64,000 bases of DNA from positions 53,062 to 117,061 of the forward strand of contig CAYSQW010000006.1 of assembly GCA_964433135.1 (NCBI GenBank), written 5' to 3'. The stretch's first letter is position 1. Each line of letters begins with the position of its first letter. Of this stretch, positions 1-8,989 are shown piece after piece. The notes below the pieces were generated by a model. That model worked only from the letters and a program-made list of their open reading frames with translations, was not told the DNA's origin and did not search any database. A program made the translations under genes and the position numbers. The stretch is from CAYSQW01 sp964433135. Its GTDB lineage: Bacteria; Acidobacteriota; Aminicenantia; Aminicenantales; Aminicenantaceae.

Positions 1-137
1 ACTACGTGATCGTTAATGATGATCTCAAAAGGGCTGTCGCGGACCTCAAGTCGATTATCTTGAGCGTCAGGTGCCGGCTCGATATCCGGCAAAAAGAGAT
101 CATGCCGATTCTTCGCAGTTTTTCAGAAGATGAATGA
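1..137 (+). CDS. gmk: Guanylate kinase, C-terminal end (partial)
   Basis: This is the last 45 codons of a gene that enters from the left edge, read in the frame starting at base 3 and ending at TGA 135-137. The visible protein begins YVIVNDDLKRAVADLKSII and continues with a Cys-Arg near its middle. This is the typical end of guanylate kinase, where the VNDDL segment helps close the active site and the following helix packs on the core. Gmk phosphorylates GMP to GDP in the cytoplasm. The stop lies 10 bases before the coaBC start, so the two are probably co-transcribed. The rpoZ gene often found between gmk and coaBC is absent. Only the tail is visible, so completeness cannot be judged. Confidence 0.85.
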   Translation, partial: YVIVNDDLKRAVADLKSIILSVRCRLDIRQKEIMPILRSFSEDE

Positions 138-147
138 GGATGCCGTA

Positions 148-1338
148 ATGAAAGTCATATTGGGCGTGAGCTCCTCCATCAGCATTTACAAGGCCTGCGA
201 AATCCTCCGCAGGCTGCAGAAAGAAGATCTGGATGTGCATGTGATCATGACGCCCCATGCCGGCCGAATGATCGACCCTCTGCTTTTCGGCGCTCTTTCC
301 GGAAATCCGGTGGGTACGGATGTTTTTCGGGATGAAGCCGCACACGGGATCTCTCATATTTCGCTGGCGCGGGATGCTGCGCTTTATTTGGTCGCGCCGG
401 CCACGGCGAACCTTATCGCTAAGTTCGCCGCCGGGATCGCGGACGATTTTCCTTCCACGTTTTTTCTGGCGGCACACTGCCCGGTGTTGATCGCTCCCGC
501 CATGAACCACATGATGTACAGACATGAACAAACTCAGGAAAACATCCGTCGTCTTCGGAGAAAAAACGTCCATATCATCGATCCCGAAGAGGGTTACCTT
601 GCCTGCGGAGACGAAGGCGCCGGCCGGCTGGCCGATCCGGAACGGATCGTGAAACAGGGGGTTCAACTTATCCGGGGAGCACGATCATTGGCGAATAAAA
701 CCGTCGTGATAACCGCGGGGCCTACCCGGGAGCATCTGGACCCGGTGCGTTTTTTCAGCAACCGATCCACCGGAAAGATGGGATTTGCTTTGGCTGAAGA
801 AGCCCGCCGCCGCGGGGCGGATGTGCTGCTGATTTCGGGGCCCGTCGCCTTGTCTCCTCCCGTGGGGGTGCGTTTCGTACCGGTGGTTTCAACCGATGAG
901 ATGGCCCGAGCCGTGGATGAGGCGTTTCCCCAATCGGACATCGTGTTGATGGCCGCCGCGGTGATGGATTTTACACCGAGCGCCGTTTTCGACCGGAAGA
1001 TCAAAAAGAGCGGGATGGCCGATTCGGTGAAAATGAATCCCACCCCCGATATATTGGAAGGCCTCGGCCGACGGAAGGAGGACAAGGTCCTGGTCGGATT
1101 CGCGGCTGAAACGGAAGATCTTAGGGCCAATGCCCGGGCCAAGCTCAAGCGAAAGAACTGCGATTTGCTGGTCGTCAATGATGTCTCGCGCCGTGATATC
1201 GGTTTCGAGTCGGATGAAAATCAGGTCGTCTTGATTACGCCGGATGGAGAAGAGCAGGAAACCGGAAAGACCGGCAAACGTGATATCAGTCGAACCATAT
1301 GGGACAAGATCGAGGAGATCAGTGGACGAAAGAGATAA
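148..1338 (+). CDS. coaBC: Bifunctional phosphopantothenoylcysteine decarboxylase / phosphopantothenate-cysteine ligase
   Basis: The protein makes 4'-phosphopantetheine for CoA synthesis in two steps. The N-terminal flavoprotein half (CoaC, about residues 1-180) shows the PATANLIAKFAAGIADD and APAMNHMMY motifs and the catalytic-Cys segment GYLACGDEGAGRLADPE. The C-terminal half (CoaB) starts at VVITAGPTREHLDPVRFFSN and contains the Lys-rich KIKK segment and the NPTPDIL loop. The length of 396 aa is normal. ATG 148 is preferred over the upstream ATG 130 because a GAGGA ribosome site lies seven bases before it and the mature family begins MKVILGVSSSIS. The 3' end overlaps the next gene by 17 bases, suggesting one operon. 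Confidence 0.95.
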   Translation: MKVILGVSSSISIYKACEILRRLQKEDLDVHVIMTPHAGRMIDPLLFGALSGNPVGTDVFRDEAAHGISHISLARDAALYLVAPATANLIAKFAAGIADDFPSTFFLAAHCPVLIAPAMNHMMYRHEQTQENIRRLRRKNVHIIDPEEGYLACGDEGAGRLADPERIVKQGVQLIRGARSLANKTVVITAGPTREHLDPVRFFSNRSTGKMGFALAEEARRRGADVLLISGPVALSPPVGVRFVPVVSTDEMARAVDEAFPQSDIVLMAAAVMDFTPSAVFDRKIKKSGMADSVKMNPTPDILEGLGRRKEDKVLVGFAAETEDLRANARAKLKRKNCDLLVVNDVSRRDIGFESDENQVVLITPDGEEQETGKTGKRDISRTIWDKIEEISGRKR

Positions 1339-2014
1339 CCGTTGGCGTTCCGATCTGAAAGATCGGCTGGAATATTTTAATCAGATGGGGATCGACGACG
1401 TGGCTTCGGAAACGGCCGGCGTGGTTCGGGCGGATCGAACGTCCCCGCCGCCGAATCGTCGCCTGGAAGAGATCGCGGCGCGAATCCGCTCCTGCCGGCG
1501 CTGTCCGCTGTCGGAAACGCGAAGGAACGCTGTGCCGGGCGAGGGGAATTCTTCCGCCGATCTGATGTTCATCGGAGAAGCTCCAGGCAGGGATGAGGAT
1601 GCCCGGGGAATCCCCTTTGTGGGACGCGCGGGGCAGCTTTTGACGCGTATCATCAAGGCCATGAAACTCGAGAGAGGCGATGTGTTTATCTCCAATGTCG
1701 TCAAGTGCCGGCCGCCGGATAATCGAAATCCCAATCGGATCGAAATCGAAACCTGCCATGGATATATTCTGGAACAGATCGATCTGATCAAGCCGAAGGT
1801 CATCGTTACCTTGGGAAATATTCCGACCCGGTTCTTCCTTGATACCACCCGCGGAATAACGGCCCTCCGAGGGGAATTCCAGGAATTCCAGGGGATCAAG
1901 GTGATGCCTACGTTTCATCCCTCATACCTTGTAAGAAACGAGGCCAATCGTGTTCTCAGAAAAAACGTCTGGGAAGATATGCAGCAAGTGATGGCCTTCC
2001 TGGGCATAGAATGA
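1322..2014 (+). CDS. Uracil-DNA glycosylase, family 4 (Fe-S type)
   Basis: A 230-residue base-excision repair enzyme that removes uracil from DNA. After a roughly 50-residue N-terminal stretch (DLKDRLEYFNQMGIDDV, common in bacterial members), the catalytic motif GEAPGRDEDARGIPFVGRAG lies near residues 85-104 and the DNA-contact motif FHPSYLVRNEANR near the end. Cys58, Cys61, Cys129 and Cys145 have the same spacing (71 and 16 residues between the outer pairs) as the [4Fe-4S] ligands of thermophilic family-4 UDGs. The start is GTG 1322, preceded by GAGGAG, so it begins inside coaBC; the longer open frame upstream has no better site. The stop overlaps priA as ATGA. Confidence 0.9.
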   Translation: MDERDNRWRSDLKDRLEYFNQMGIDDVASETAGVVRADRTSPPPNRRLEEIAARIRSCRRCPLSETRRNAVPGEGNSSADLMFIGEAPGRDEDARGIPFVGRAGQLLTRIIKAMKLERGDVFISNVVKCRPPDNRNPNRIEIETCHGYILEQIDLIKPKVIVTLGNIPTRFFLDTTRGITALRGEFQEFQGIKVMPTFHPSYLVRNEANRVLRKNVWEDMQQVMAFLGIE

Positions 2015-4155
2015 CGCTTTACGCAGAAATCGCCCTTCCGCTTCCGTTGGAGACGTGTTTCATCTATACGGTGCCGGATCAGCTGCGGGATAAGATCAAA
2101 ATCGGATCCAGAGCGTGTGTCCCTTTCGGTCAGCGGAAGCTGACCGGCGTCGTCGTCCGGCTTCGACAGCGGGGCGCCCCTCAACACATCAAGATGAAGT
2201 CGATTCAGTCGCTTCAGGATGAGATCCCGCCGTTTTCCGAAAGTTTTCTGAATTTCACCCGGAGATTGAGTGCTTATTATTATTCTTCCTGGGGCGAGGT
2301 CCTGGCCGCGTCACTTCCCTCGACTGCGGAGTCCCGGGCCGGGATTCGGATCCGCCTCACTGCGGCGGGAGAGCGTGCCATCGATGCGGAGACCGCGGAA
2401 GGTAAAGAAATGGAAGTCCTCCGGATTTTGCGGAAAAGGGCGTATTCCGAATCCACGTTGAAACGGAAAACGGATATGTCCTCGGGAAGGGCACTTCTGG
2501 CCCGGATGGAAAAGAAGGCGTGGATCGCTTTCGAACGCAGACCCGCGGCGAAACCCGCCCTCAAGGCCTCGGATCCGATGCCGATGCAGATGGTGATGGA
2601 CTTCTCATTGGATGCCGATGCCGCCGCCAAAGTCGATTTGATCGCCCGGGCCCTGGAGACCGGTGTCTTTAACGAATATCTTCTTTTCGGGCCGGCTGAG
2701 AAAAGAAACGCGGTGTATGTAAGTTTGATAAAAAAAACGCTTGAGCGTCGAAAGAAAGTTCTTTTCCTGGTTCCTGAAATAGCGCTTGCCGCTCCCTTCG
2801 TGGAGAAACTGCTGCTTTACATGGGAACGAAAGCCGAGGTGATTCACAGCCGGCTGAGCGAAGGCCGCAAAGCCCGGATCTGGGAGCGGATCAGGCGGGG
2901 AGAGGTGGACGTCGTCCTGGGGCCCCGATCCGTCATCCTCACACCGCTGGAAGGACTGGGTCTTGTGATCGTCGAAGAGGAACAGGACGATTCGTATTAT
3001 CAAAACGAAAGCCCGGTTTATGATGCCCGCCGGGGAGCTCGACTGCGCGGACGTCTGGAAGGGGCGGTTGTCGTATCAGGCTCGGAGAATCCGTCGGTGG
3101 AATCCTTCCATCGGGCGAAAAAGAACCGCGGCCTGATCATGCTGAAACATTCCAGCCGTAGGAAACCGATGACGATCCTTCCGGCGGGAAGAAGCGCTCA
3201 AATGATGACCGCGGAGCTGGAGCATCGGATTCGGCGCAAGGTGCACGAAGGCGGCCGTGTCTATGTCCTGTTCAATCGACGGGGCTATGCTTCTTATCTG
3301 ACATGCCGGAGGTGTGGATATATTCCGCACTGCAAGCAATGCGCGATCCCATTAAGTCTCCATAAGCAGGAAGATCGCCTTGTCTGTCATTACTGCAACA
3401 GTCGAACCGCTCGTATCAGCGTCTGCTCAAAATGTGGGAACCGGATCATTGAGGCCAGAGGAATGGGAGTCGAGGCCGTTGCCGACGTACTGCGCCGCCG
3501 TATGCCGAAGGCACGCGTGCAGTGCTTCGACCGGGATACCGTACGCACCCGAACTCAGTTCAAGGAGATCTCCTCCCGGCTCGAACGGAGGCAAATCGAC
3601 ATCCTCGTCGGTACGCAGTACTTGATGCACCAGACCCTGCTTCCGCCCGCCGAATGCGTCGTCATCCTTTCTCCGGAATCCCAGCTTGCTCGATCCGATT
3701 TTCGTGCCGGTCAGAAAACATTCCAGCAGATTCTGCAGGCGCATCGATTCGTTACCCGGGATCCTTCATCCGAAGTGTTGATCCAAACCCGGTGCGAAGA
3801 TCACTACAGCATCCGGGCGGCCGCGGCTCATGACTATCCGCTGTTCTTTCGTAAAGAGATCGAATTTCGTGAGATGCTCGGATATCCTCCTTTCTCTTAT
3901 CTGCTGGAGGTGGTGCTTCAAGGGGATACGCTCCGGACCTTGGGAAAAAAAACCAGAGAGATCACGGTGGAACTGAAAAGGAAATCACGGAATGTCGAGA
4001 TCCTGGGGCCGGCGCTGGCACCCGTATCCCGAGTCAGGGGAAAGAGCCGTGCGCAGATCGTGCTGAAATCCGGAAGCAAACAGGATCTGGACGCGGCACT
4101 CGAAGGTTTTTTTGAGCGGTTTAAAATTCGCAAATCGATCCGTCTCTACGAATAA
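2011..4155 (+). CDS. priA: PriA-like replication restart protein with degenerate helicase motifs
   Basis: A 714-residue homologue of PriA, which recognises stalled forks and reloads the replisome. The N-terminal 3'-DNA-binding domain (about residues 1-110) is recognisable. All eight zinc cysteines are present at 432, 435, 441, 444, 459, 462, 472 and 475, with spacing identical to E. coli PriA. The ATPase, however, is eroded. The Walker A position reads LLFGPAEKRNAVY (about 224-236) with no GSGKT. The DEEH box is EEEQ (322-325). The VLGSATPSLES motif is VSGSENPSVES, and the AGRAGR motif is missing after the GTQ segment. It probably keeps structural or loading functions without helicase activity, as proposed for actinobacterial PriA. 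It is translationally coupled (ATGA) to the glycosylase. Confidence 0.88.
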   Translation: MTLYAEIALPLPLETCFIYTVPDQLRDKIKIGSRACVPFGQRKLTGVVVRLRQRGAPQHIKMKSIQSLQDEIPPFSESFLNFTRRLSAYYYSSWGEVLAASLPSTAESRAGIRIRLTAAGERAIDAETAEGKEMEVLRILRKRAYSESTLKRKTDMSSGRALLARMEKKAWIAFERRPAAKPALKASDPMPMQMVMDFSLDADAAAKVDLIARALETGVFNEYLLFGPAEKRNAVYVSLIKKTLERRKKVLFLVPEIALAAPFVEKLLLYMGTKAEVIHSRLSEGRKARIWERIRRGEVDVVLGPRSVILTPLEGLGLVIVEEEQDDSYYQNESPVYDARRGARLRGRLEGAVVVSGSENPSVESFHRAKKNRGLIMLKHSSRRKPMTILPAGRSAQMMTAELEHRIRRKVHEGGRVYVLFNRRGYASYLTCRRCGYIPHCKQCAIPLSLHKQEDRLVCHYCNSRTARISVCSKCGNRIIEARGMGVEAVADVLRRRMPKARVQCFDRDTVRTRTQFKEISSRLERRQIDILVGTQYLMHQTLLPPAECVVILSPESQLARSDFRAGQKTFQQILQAHRFVTRDPSSEVLIQTRCEDHYSIRAAAAHDYPLFFRKEIEFREMLGYPPFSYLLEVVLQGDTLRTLGKKTREITVELKRKSRNVEILGPALAPVSRVRGKSRAQIVLKSGSKQDLDAALEGFFERFKIRKSIRLYE

Positions 4156-4190
4156 AGCCGGACCGTTCGGTCCCTGATGGAAAACGGCTT
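4155..4190. terminator. Possible hairpin between convergent genes
   Basis: Between the convergent priA and lipoprotein genes lies an outer stem AAGCCG/CGGCTT (4155-4160 and 4185-4190) enclosing an inner hairpin GGACCG-TT-CGGTCC (4160-4173). There is no T-run, so if it terminates transcription it is not a classical intrinsic terminator. Confidence 0.3.
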
Positions 4191-4195
4191 GGGAT

Positions 4196-5023
4196 TCAGC
4201 TTCCTTTTATAATATAGATTTCGACTTCTTCATGTTTTGGATCGATGTCATCGATCGTCGAGGTCTCTATTTGAGCACGTACAATCGTGGTGACGTTCCA
4301 GCTGAGCTGAGTGTTTTTCGGCCCGACGAAGGTGATGACCGCGGTGCCGTCCGCATTTGTTTCGGCATACGTATTACGGGTGCCGTCCTCGAAATTACCC
4401 ACGCCTGACAGAACGGAGAAAAAGATTTTTCGTCCCGCCAGCGGGACGCCGTTGGCCAGACGAGCGATGGCCTTGATCTCGCATTCCGGGTACTCGGAAG
4501 TCGCATACAGGACGTCGGGAGTCGCAAACAGGTCGAGCTTGATTCTGGTGACATCCCGATTGATGAATAGCGGGACGCTTTCGGTTATGAAATCTTTTCC
4601 TTCCCAGGCGGCGATGGCGTAAATGTAGACGGTGGCATCGGTCGAGAGTTCGTAAGAAAGCGGTCCGTGGTAAGTGACGGTGACGTTTCCGTCCTGGTCG
4701 GTCGTGACCTGCTTGACGGATTGGTTCCCATCGAAAAAGCCCACGTTGGTCTTGATGCCGCTTTCGTCGCGAACGTCGAAGTGGATGGTTCTGTCGGATA
4801 AAGGGAGTCCGTTGAATTTTACCAATTGGGCATGGATGGTTGTCGTCTCCCGCTCCGAACCCGCAAAGATGACGTTGGAAGTGGATGTTACGTTGAGAAG
4901 GACGGAATATGTGGACGGTCCCACCGGCGAAGGTTCTTCGACGGCCTTGGGGGTGCAGGAGGTAACGATGCCCAGGCATAAAAACAGTGAGACGATAATG
5001 ACGGTTTTATTTTTCAGCTTCAT
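4196..5023 (-). CDS. Lipoprotein with bacterial Ig-like (invasin/Big_1-type) repeats
   Basis: A 275-residue exported lipoprotein. It has a signal peptide with lipobox VTSC near residue 23 and then two beta-rich Ig-like repeats. Each repeat shows the Big_1 pattern of a substrate-neutral start (ATTIHAQLVKFNGLPLSDR; then CEIKAIARLANGVPLAGRK) followed by a TDQDGNVTVTYHGP or TNADGTAVITFVGP closing segment. Such domains usually serve as surface spacers or adhesive modules. The start at 5023 is chosen over 5032 because AAGGA lies eight bases before it. It is the last gene behind pilQ and starts 11 bases after the preceding lipoprotein gene, so a role at the pilus secretin or cell surface is plausible but unproven. 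Confidence 0.75.
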   Translation of the reverse strand: MKLKNKTVIIVSLFLCLGIVTSCTPKAVEEPSPVGPSTYSVLLNVTSTSNVIFAGSERETTTIHAQLVKFNGLPLSDRTIHFDVRDESGIKTNVGFFDGNQSVKQVTTDQDGNVTVTYHGPLSYELSTDATVYIYAIAAWEGKDFITESVPLFINRDVTRIKLDLFATPDVLYATSEYPECEIKAIARLANGVPLAGRKIFFSVLSGVGNFEDGTRNTYAETNADGTAVITFVGPKNTQLSWNVTTIVRAQIETSTIDDIDPKHEEVEIYIIKGS

Positions 5024-5034
5024 TTTTCCCATCC

Positions 5035-5640
5035 TTAGTCGTTGGCATAATTGGCGAAGTGGATCGTCAGGTACCCGGTGACGGTCACATTCCGGCTGGC
5101 TTGATCGTGCCCGTAAAAATCCACTTTTGCCGTTACGGTCAGGACGCCGTCTGCCCGACCTGTCTGGAGATTGACCAGCGGAGGCTCGTCTTTAGCGATA
5201 GCCCGAACGATCGTGAAATTGATATCGGTCGATTCTCCGACCGTTACCATTGTGGACAGATGACCTTCAAATGCATAGGGGATATCGACGCCCTCTACGT
5301 TTTTTCCATCGGAACGTGAATAGGAGACGATATAGCGCGTGAGCGTGATGTCGTTGTAGGATGAAGGGCCGTTGACGGAATTGGGATCGATGAGTTCGGC
5401 TGTAAAAGCGGCGGTCGCGGCATCGGCGTGGATGGTCCCTATTTGGGTCGTGGGATCGACATGCAGAACATCGGACTCAAGAAAATTCGCGACTTGATCT
5501 TCCATGTCATAGCCGAGGATGTTTTCCAGGAGCAAACGCGTGGCGGATCTGCTTTCATCCGCGACGGGATTGCAGGAGCACAGCAGGAATATTCCCGGTA
5601 CGATGACCATTATTGTTAAAATTGTTTTTATTTTACTCAT
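5035..5640 (-). CDS. Uncharacterised lipoprotein downstream of pilQ
   Basis: A 201-residue predicted lipoprotein. It has a hydrophobic signal segment ending in LLCSC (lipid-modified Cys about residue 23), a short helical region (residues 30-55), then a beta-rich body ending YLTIHFANYAND. I do not recognise a named domain. It starts 12 bases after the pilQ stop in the same direction and is followed by an Ig-repeat lipoprotein, so it is probably co-transcribed with the pilus assembly genes. Lipoproteins next to secretins are sometimes pilotins or secretin-stabilising factors; that role here is inference from position only. Confidence 0.65.
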   Translation of the reverse strand: MSKIKTILTIMVIVPGIFLLCSCNPVADESRSATRLLLENILGYDMEDQVANFLESDVLHVDPTTQIGTIHADAATAAFTAELIDPNSVNGPSSYNDITLTRYIVSYSRSDGKNVEGVDIPYAFEGHLSTMVTVGESTDINFTIVRAIAKDEPPLVNLQTGRADGVLTVTAKVDFYGHDQASRNVTVTGYLTIHFANYAND

Positions 5641-5652
5641 TTCGGCACCCTG

Positions 5653-7959
5653 TTATTTGATTATTCTGGGAGTTATAAAAATGAGAAGTTCTCGATTTTG
5701 TTTTGTCCGTGCGAAGGACTTGAATAGATTCCCCAGGATCGGGATCTTGTGCAGAAAAGGCACGCGTTCCCGGGTAATGGAATCTTCCGTTCGGTATATT
5801 CCGCCGATAACCGTCGTTCCTCCGTCCGGAACCATCACCGTCGTCTGAGCGCTCTGCATTGTGATCGGCGGGATGCCGTTGACCAGGTTAGCGAAATCCG
5901 CCGCGTTGTTGCGGATCTCGATGCGCATGATGATGGTTCCTTCGGCCGTGATCTGGGGGGTGGCCCGCAGTTCCAGCGCCGCATTGACGTAGCGCGTGGT
6001 GACCGTGAAATTGGCTACCGTCTGAACCGGGATCTGGCGACCTTGGAGGATCTCGGCTTCTTGATTGTTTTGGGTGGTAACGCGCGGACAGGAGACGATT
6101 CGTCCCTCCCCGGAGGTCTCGAGTGCGGTCAGGGCGACGTCGAGGCGAATCGTGTCCAGAATATTGGCCGTGGAAATACCGACGGCCGACGTAAAGGCCG
6201 GCGCGGGCAGGTTGATGGCGTATCCTCCAAGAGGGCCGCCCAAGCCTTTGGTCGTGATTCCCTGGGGGATCATGGCTCCGTCCGAGAGGATTTTGTTCGG
6301 AAACTGCAGTGAAGTTTGGTTGCCGTAGAACGGATCGGCGGCAGCCTTCCATCCCCATTGGATACCCAGGTTGCGAACGAAATTAGAGGTGGCTTCCACG
6401 ATCCGGGCTTCAATCGAAACCTGAGGAGTTGCGGTATCGAAAACCGTGATCAATCCCTCGAGGAGATCAAGCCGGTCCCTGACATCGGAGATCACGAGCG
6501 TATTGGTACGTTCGTCGACGATGATCTCTCCGCGCTCGGAGAGCTTGGATCTGAGAAGTTCTTGTACGTCGGATGCGCGGCTGTAGGAAAGCGACATGGT
6601 TTTGACCACCAAGGGCCCGGAAAGCTCCTGGCTTTCATCGATTTTTCTTTGATCTTCCTGTTCGCGTGTCAGCACACCGATCGGAGCGACACGCAGGACA
6701 TTGCCTTCGATGGTTTTTCCCAGTTTGTTTTGTTTCAAAACGATGTCGATAAATTGATCCCAGGGAACATCGGTGAAATCGCAGGTCACTGTTCCCGACA
6801 CATCGGGATCGAAGACCACGTTGAGATCCACGAAGTGTCCGATGGAAAGGATGACGTCGCGGATATCGGCGTCTTTAAAGCGCGGGCTGATCAGTTCGCC
6901 GCTGTACTGCTGATCATTTTCCATCAAGGTACGGGGGACGAACTGACTCTCCTGCTGGGGAGCGCTTTCGGGCGTTTCCGGGGCGGGGGGGTCCGTTTCG
7001 CCGGATTCCTCCGATATCACGGCGGCGGGAGGTGCTGTGGAATCGACCGCATCTGCAGCGGTCTCGACGGCGGGAGGAGGAGAGGGCTGCGGTGCCGGAG
7101 TCGATGCGCTTTCGGTTTCCAACGGGATCTCTTCAGGCCGGCTCTCGATGGGGTTCGGGATTTTTCTTGGAGGTCGGTGCTTGTGGAAGGAGATGACCAC
7201 GGATTCGTCGTTTTCCATAAGGCTGTAGCATTTAGGCTCATCGAGGTCGAATACGATGCGTGTGATGGGAGGGTCGGCAACCTGGAACTGTGCGGTGCGT
7301 ACTTTCTTTACGCCCAGCTTGTTGACGGGGTAGCTGATGTTGGCGCTGGAATGGACGGCGCCGTACAGGTCGACGACCAGCCGCAGCGGGTTGTTCAGGG
7401 CGAATACGCGGGGAACCGCTTTCCGGTTGAGCCGGGCGGTAAAATCGAGGCGTGCTTCCGATTCCGAAAAATCGATGGCGGTGAAGAGGCTGTTGTCGGG
7501 AATCGTCCGTTTGATGATTTCTTTTTCCTCGGCCAGAACATCCTCATTCCGGGGGCCTTGAAGTTGATTCAATTCCACCACCGTGTCCTCACCCTGGGTG
7601 AAGATACGGTAGGGAACCCTTTCTTTGAGTCGGACCAGCATGCGGTCGCCCTCGCTGCTTTGGTCGAAACGGATGTTTTCGACCATCGATGCCGGCTGGA
7701 TCTGGAACATGGGTTCCTGGTTCGGGTTGATCTGCTTCAGGTCGATGATGATTGTCGCGGGCTGATCCTGGGAGTAATACGAACCCAGAATGGCAAGCGG
7801 TGCGCTGGACTGGACAACGATTCGCGTGCTGAGATTTCCCGAGTGAACGGCGATGTTATTTATGTCGATTGAGGACTCATTGTGGAGTGCAAATCCGCTT
7901 ACCAGGGAAAGGGCACATAAAATGGAGAGGATCTGCCAATATTTTTTCCCTTTCATCAT
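5653..7959 (-). CDS. pilQ: Type IV pilus secretin PilQ
   Basis: The outer-membrane secretin through which the type IV pilus exits, 768 residues. In order: signal peptide (residues 1-25), two AMIN domains (about 30-130 and 155-260) that bind peptidoglycan, a Pro/Glu-rich linker (about 265-340), an STN/N0 domain beginning ISPRFKDADIRDVILSIGHF, a secretin N1 domain with VDERTNTLVISDVRDRLDLL, and the C-terminal secretin beta-barrel with VPFLHKIPILGNLF and the final ELLIFITPRII. The length and order are typical. The ATG overlaps the pilP stop by one base (TAATG), with GAGGAG upstream. It is the last core gene of pilMNOPQ. Confidence 0.96.
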   Translation of the reverse strand: MMKGKKYWQILSILCALSLVSGFALHNESSIDINNIAVHSGNLSTRIVVQSSAPLAILGSYYSQDQPATIIIDLKQINPNQEPMFQIQPASMVENIRFDQSSEGDRMLVRLKERVPYRIFTQGEDTVVELNQLQGPRNEDVLAEEKEIIKRTIPDNSLFTAIDFSESEARLDFTARLNRKAVPRVFALNNPLRLVVDLYGAVHSSANISYPVNKLGVKKVRTAQFQVADPPITRIVFDLDEPKCYSLMENDESVVISFHKHRPPRKIPNPIESRPEEIPLETESASTPAPQPSPPPAVETAADAVDSTAPPAAVISEESGETDPPAPETPESAPQQESQFVPRTLMENDQQYSGELISPRFKDADIRDVILSIGHFVDLNVVFDPDVSGTVTCDFTDVPWDQFIDIVLKQNKLGKTIEGNVLRVAPIGVLTREQEDQRKIDESQELSGPLVVKTMSLSYSRASDVQELLRSKLSERGEIIVDERTNTLVISDVRDRLDLLEGLITVFDTATPQVSIEARIVEATSNFVRNLGIQWGWKAAADPFYGNQTSLQFPNKILSDGAMIPQGITTKGLGGPLGGYAINLPAPAFTSAVGISTANILDTIRLDVALTALETSGEGRIVSCPRVTTQNNQEAEILQGRQIPVQTVANFTVTTRYVNAALELRATPQITAEGTIIMRIEIRNNAADFANLVNGIPPITMQSAQTTVMVPDGGTTVIGGIYRTEDSITRERVPFLHKIPILGNLFKSFARTKQNRELLIFITPRIIK

Positions 7960-8411
7960 TATCGCTCCTCTGGATTTATTTCTTTGGTGATATTTCTAGC
8001 TTTGAATAAGGATATACCGCGACTACGCGTCTGACGAAATATCGCCTTGTTGGCTTCGATGCTGAGGATATAGCCGTCGGCGAGGCGGTCGCCTTTCTTC
8101 AAGTAATAAGGAAATCCCTGCGGTCCGTTGACGATGGCAGTGAATCCGCCTTCCATCTCGATGATACCGATCAGGATGACGTCGGCGATGGTCATGCGGG
8201 GACCGTCTTCGGCGTCCGATTCGTCCTGGACATCGCGGCCCTCGAGAAGATCTCGAAAAGGATCCCGCCTCCCGGCGCGGTCGTAGGTCAGTATCGTTTT
8301 CCGCGGGATTTCGGGGATGACCTGGTCCTGAGCGGTTTGTTCTTGTGTCTGCGCCTGAGAAGGGATGCAGAGACACATCATGATCAGAAGCGAAAGAATG
8401 ACGTTTCTCAT
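7959..8411 (-). CDS. pilP: Type IV pilus assembly lipoprotein-like protein PilP
   Basis: A 150-residue periplasmic protein with an N-terminal signal segment (MRNVILSLLIMMCLCIPSQA) and the PilP signature: a TYDRAGRRDPFRDLL strip before the beta-domain, then VILIGIIEMEGGFTAIVNGP and the YYLKKGDRL turn. PilP links the inner-membrane PilN/PilO dimer to the secretin PilQ. No clear lipobox follows the signal, although Cys14 lies within it, so lipidation is uncertain. It overlaps pilO by four bases and pilQ by one, consistent with one operon. Confidence 0.92.
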   Translation of the reverse strand: MRNVILSLLIMMCLCIPSQAQTQEQTAQDQVIPEIPRKTILTYDRAGRRDPFRDLLEGRDVQDESDAEDGPRMTIADVILIGIIEMEGGFTAIVNGPQGFPYYLKKGDRLADGYILSIEANKAIFRQTRSRGISLFKARNITKEINPEER

Positions 8412-8989
8412 TTCTTCCCTGCCTTTGTCTTTGAATCTTCCGGTTGAACCGCGGGAGGTTCACGGAATATATAGGTGGTGGCCGTTGATGACGCCGTCAG
8501 CGTGCTCGCATCGCTCTGCTTCTGAATGGATTTGACGGAGAAATCAACGACATTGAAGAGACGGGAGAAATTGCTCAATCGGTCGAAAAATTCCGCCAGG
8601 TTATGATAACCTCCCGAAATTTCGATGTCGATAGGCCATTCATAATAAAATTCCTGGGTGATTTCCCCCTTGGGTGTGAACTTCGTGATCGTAAGCCGAG
8701 AATCATTGGCGAGCTGTTGGACTCTGCGCAGAATATCGTATATCTCACGCTTCTGGGGGATAATGGTTTCCAACTCGCTCAGTGTCAGCGTGAGGGTATG
8801 GATCTCTTTTTCGATCTTGTCGAGCTCCTTTTGTTTGGCGCGCAGCCTGGCGATCTCGGCCTCGACCTGTATCCTCTGTTCACGAACGGTCTGGATCTCT
8901 TCGTTCTTCGGTTTGAAATAGAGAAGAAATACGAGACTGAAGATCACCAGGGCGATCAGTACATAACCATACCAGGGTAAGTCTCTCAT
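8408..8989 (-). CDS. pilO: Type IV pilus inner-membrane protein PilO
   Basis: A 193-residue bitopic protein with a transmembrane helix at about residues 6-26 (WYGYVLIALVIFSLVFLLYF). A coiled coil follows (about 30-80, rich in E/K/Q/R), then a ferredoxin-like alpha/beta domain with FYYEWPIDIEISGGYHNLAE typical of PilO. It forms heterodimers with PilN in the pilus alignment complex. The ends overlap both pilN and pilP by four bases. A short Ser/Thr/Ala-rich tail follows the domain. Confidence 0.93.
   Translation of the reverse strand: MRDLPWYGYVLIALVIFSLVFLLYFKPKNEEIQTVREQRIQVEAEIARLRAKQKELDKIEKEIHTLTLTLSELETIIPQKREIYDILRRVQQLANDSRLTITKFTPKGEITQEFYYEWPIDIEISGGYHNLAEFFDRLSNFSRLFNVVDFSVKSIQKQSDASTLTASSTATTYIFREPPAVQPEDSKTKAGKK

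Noticed and set aside
6316..7872. 518-codon plus-strand open frame opposite pilQ
   Set aside because: It is the antisense of a convincing secretin gene, with low-complexity Gly/Arg/Asp content and no ribosome site or domain.
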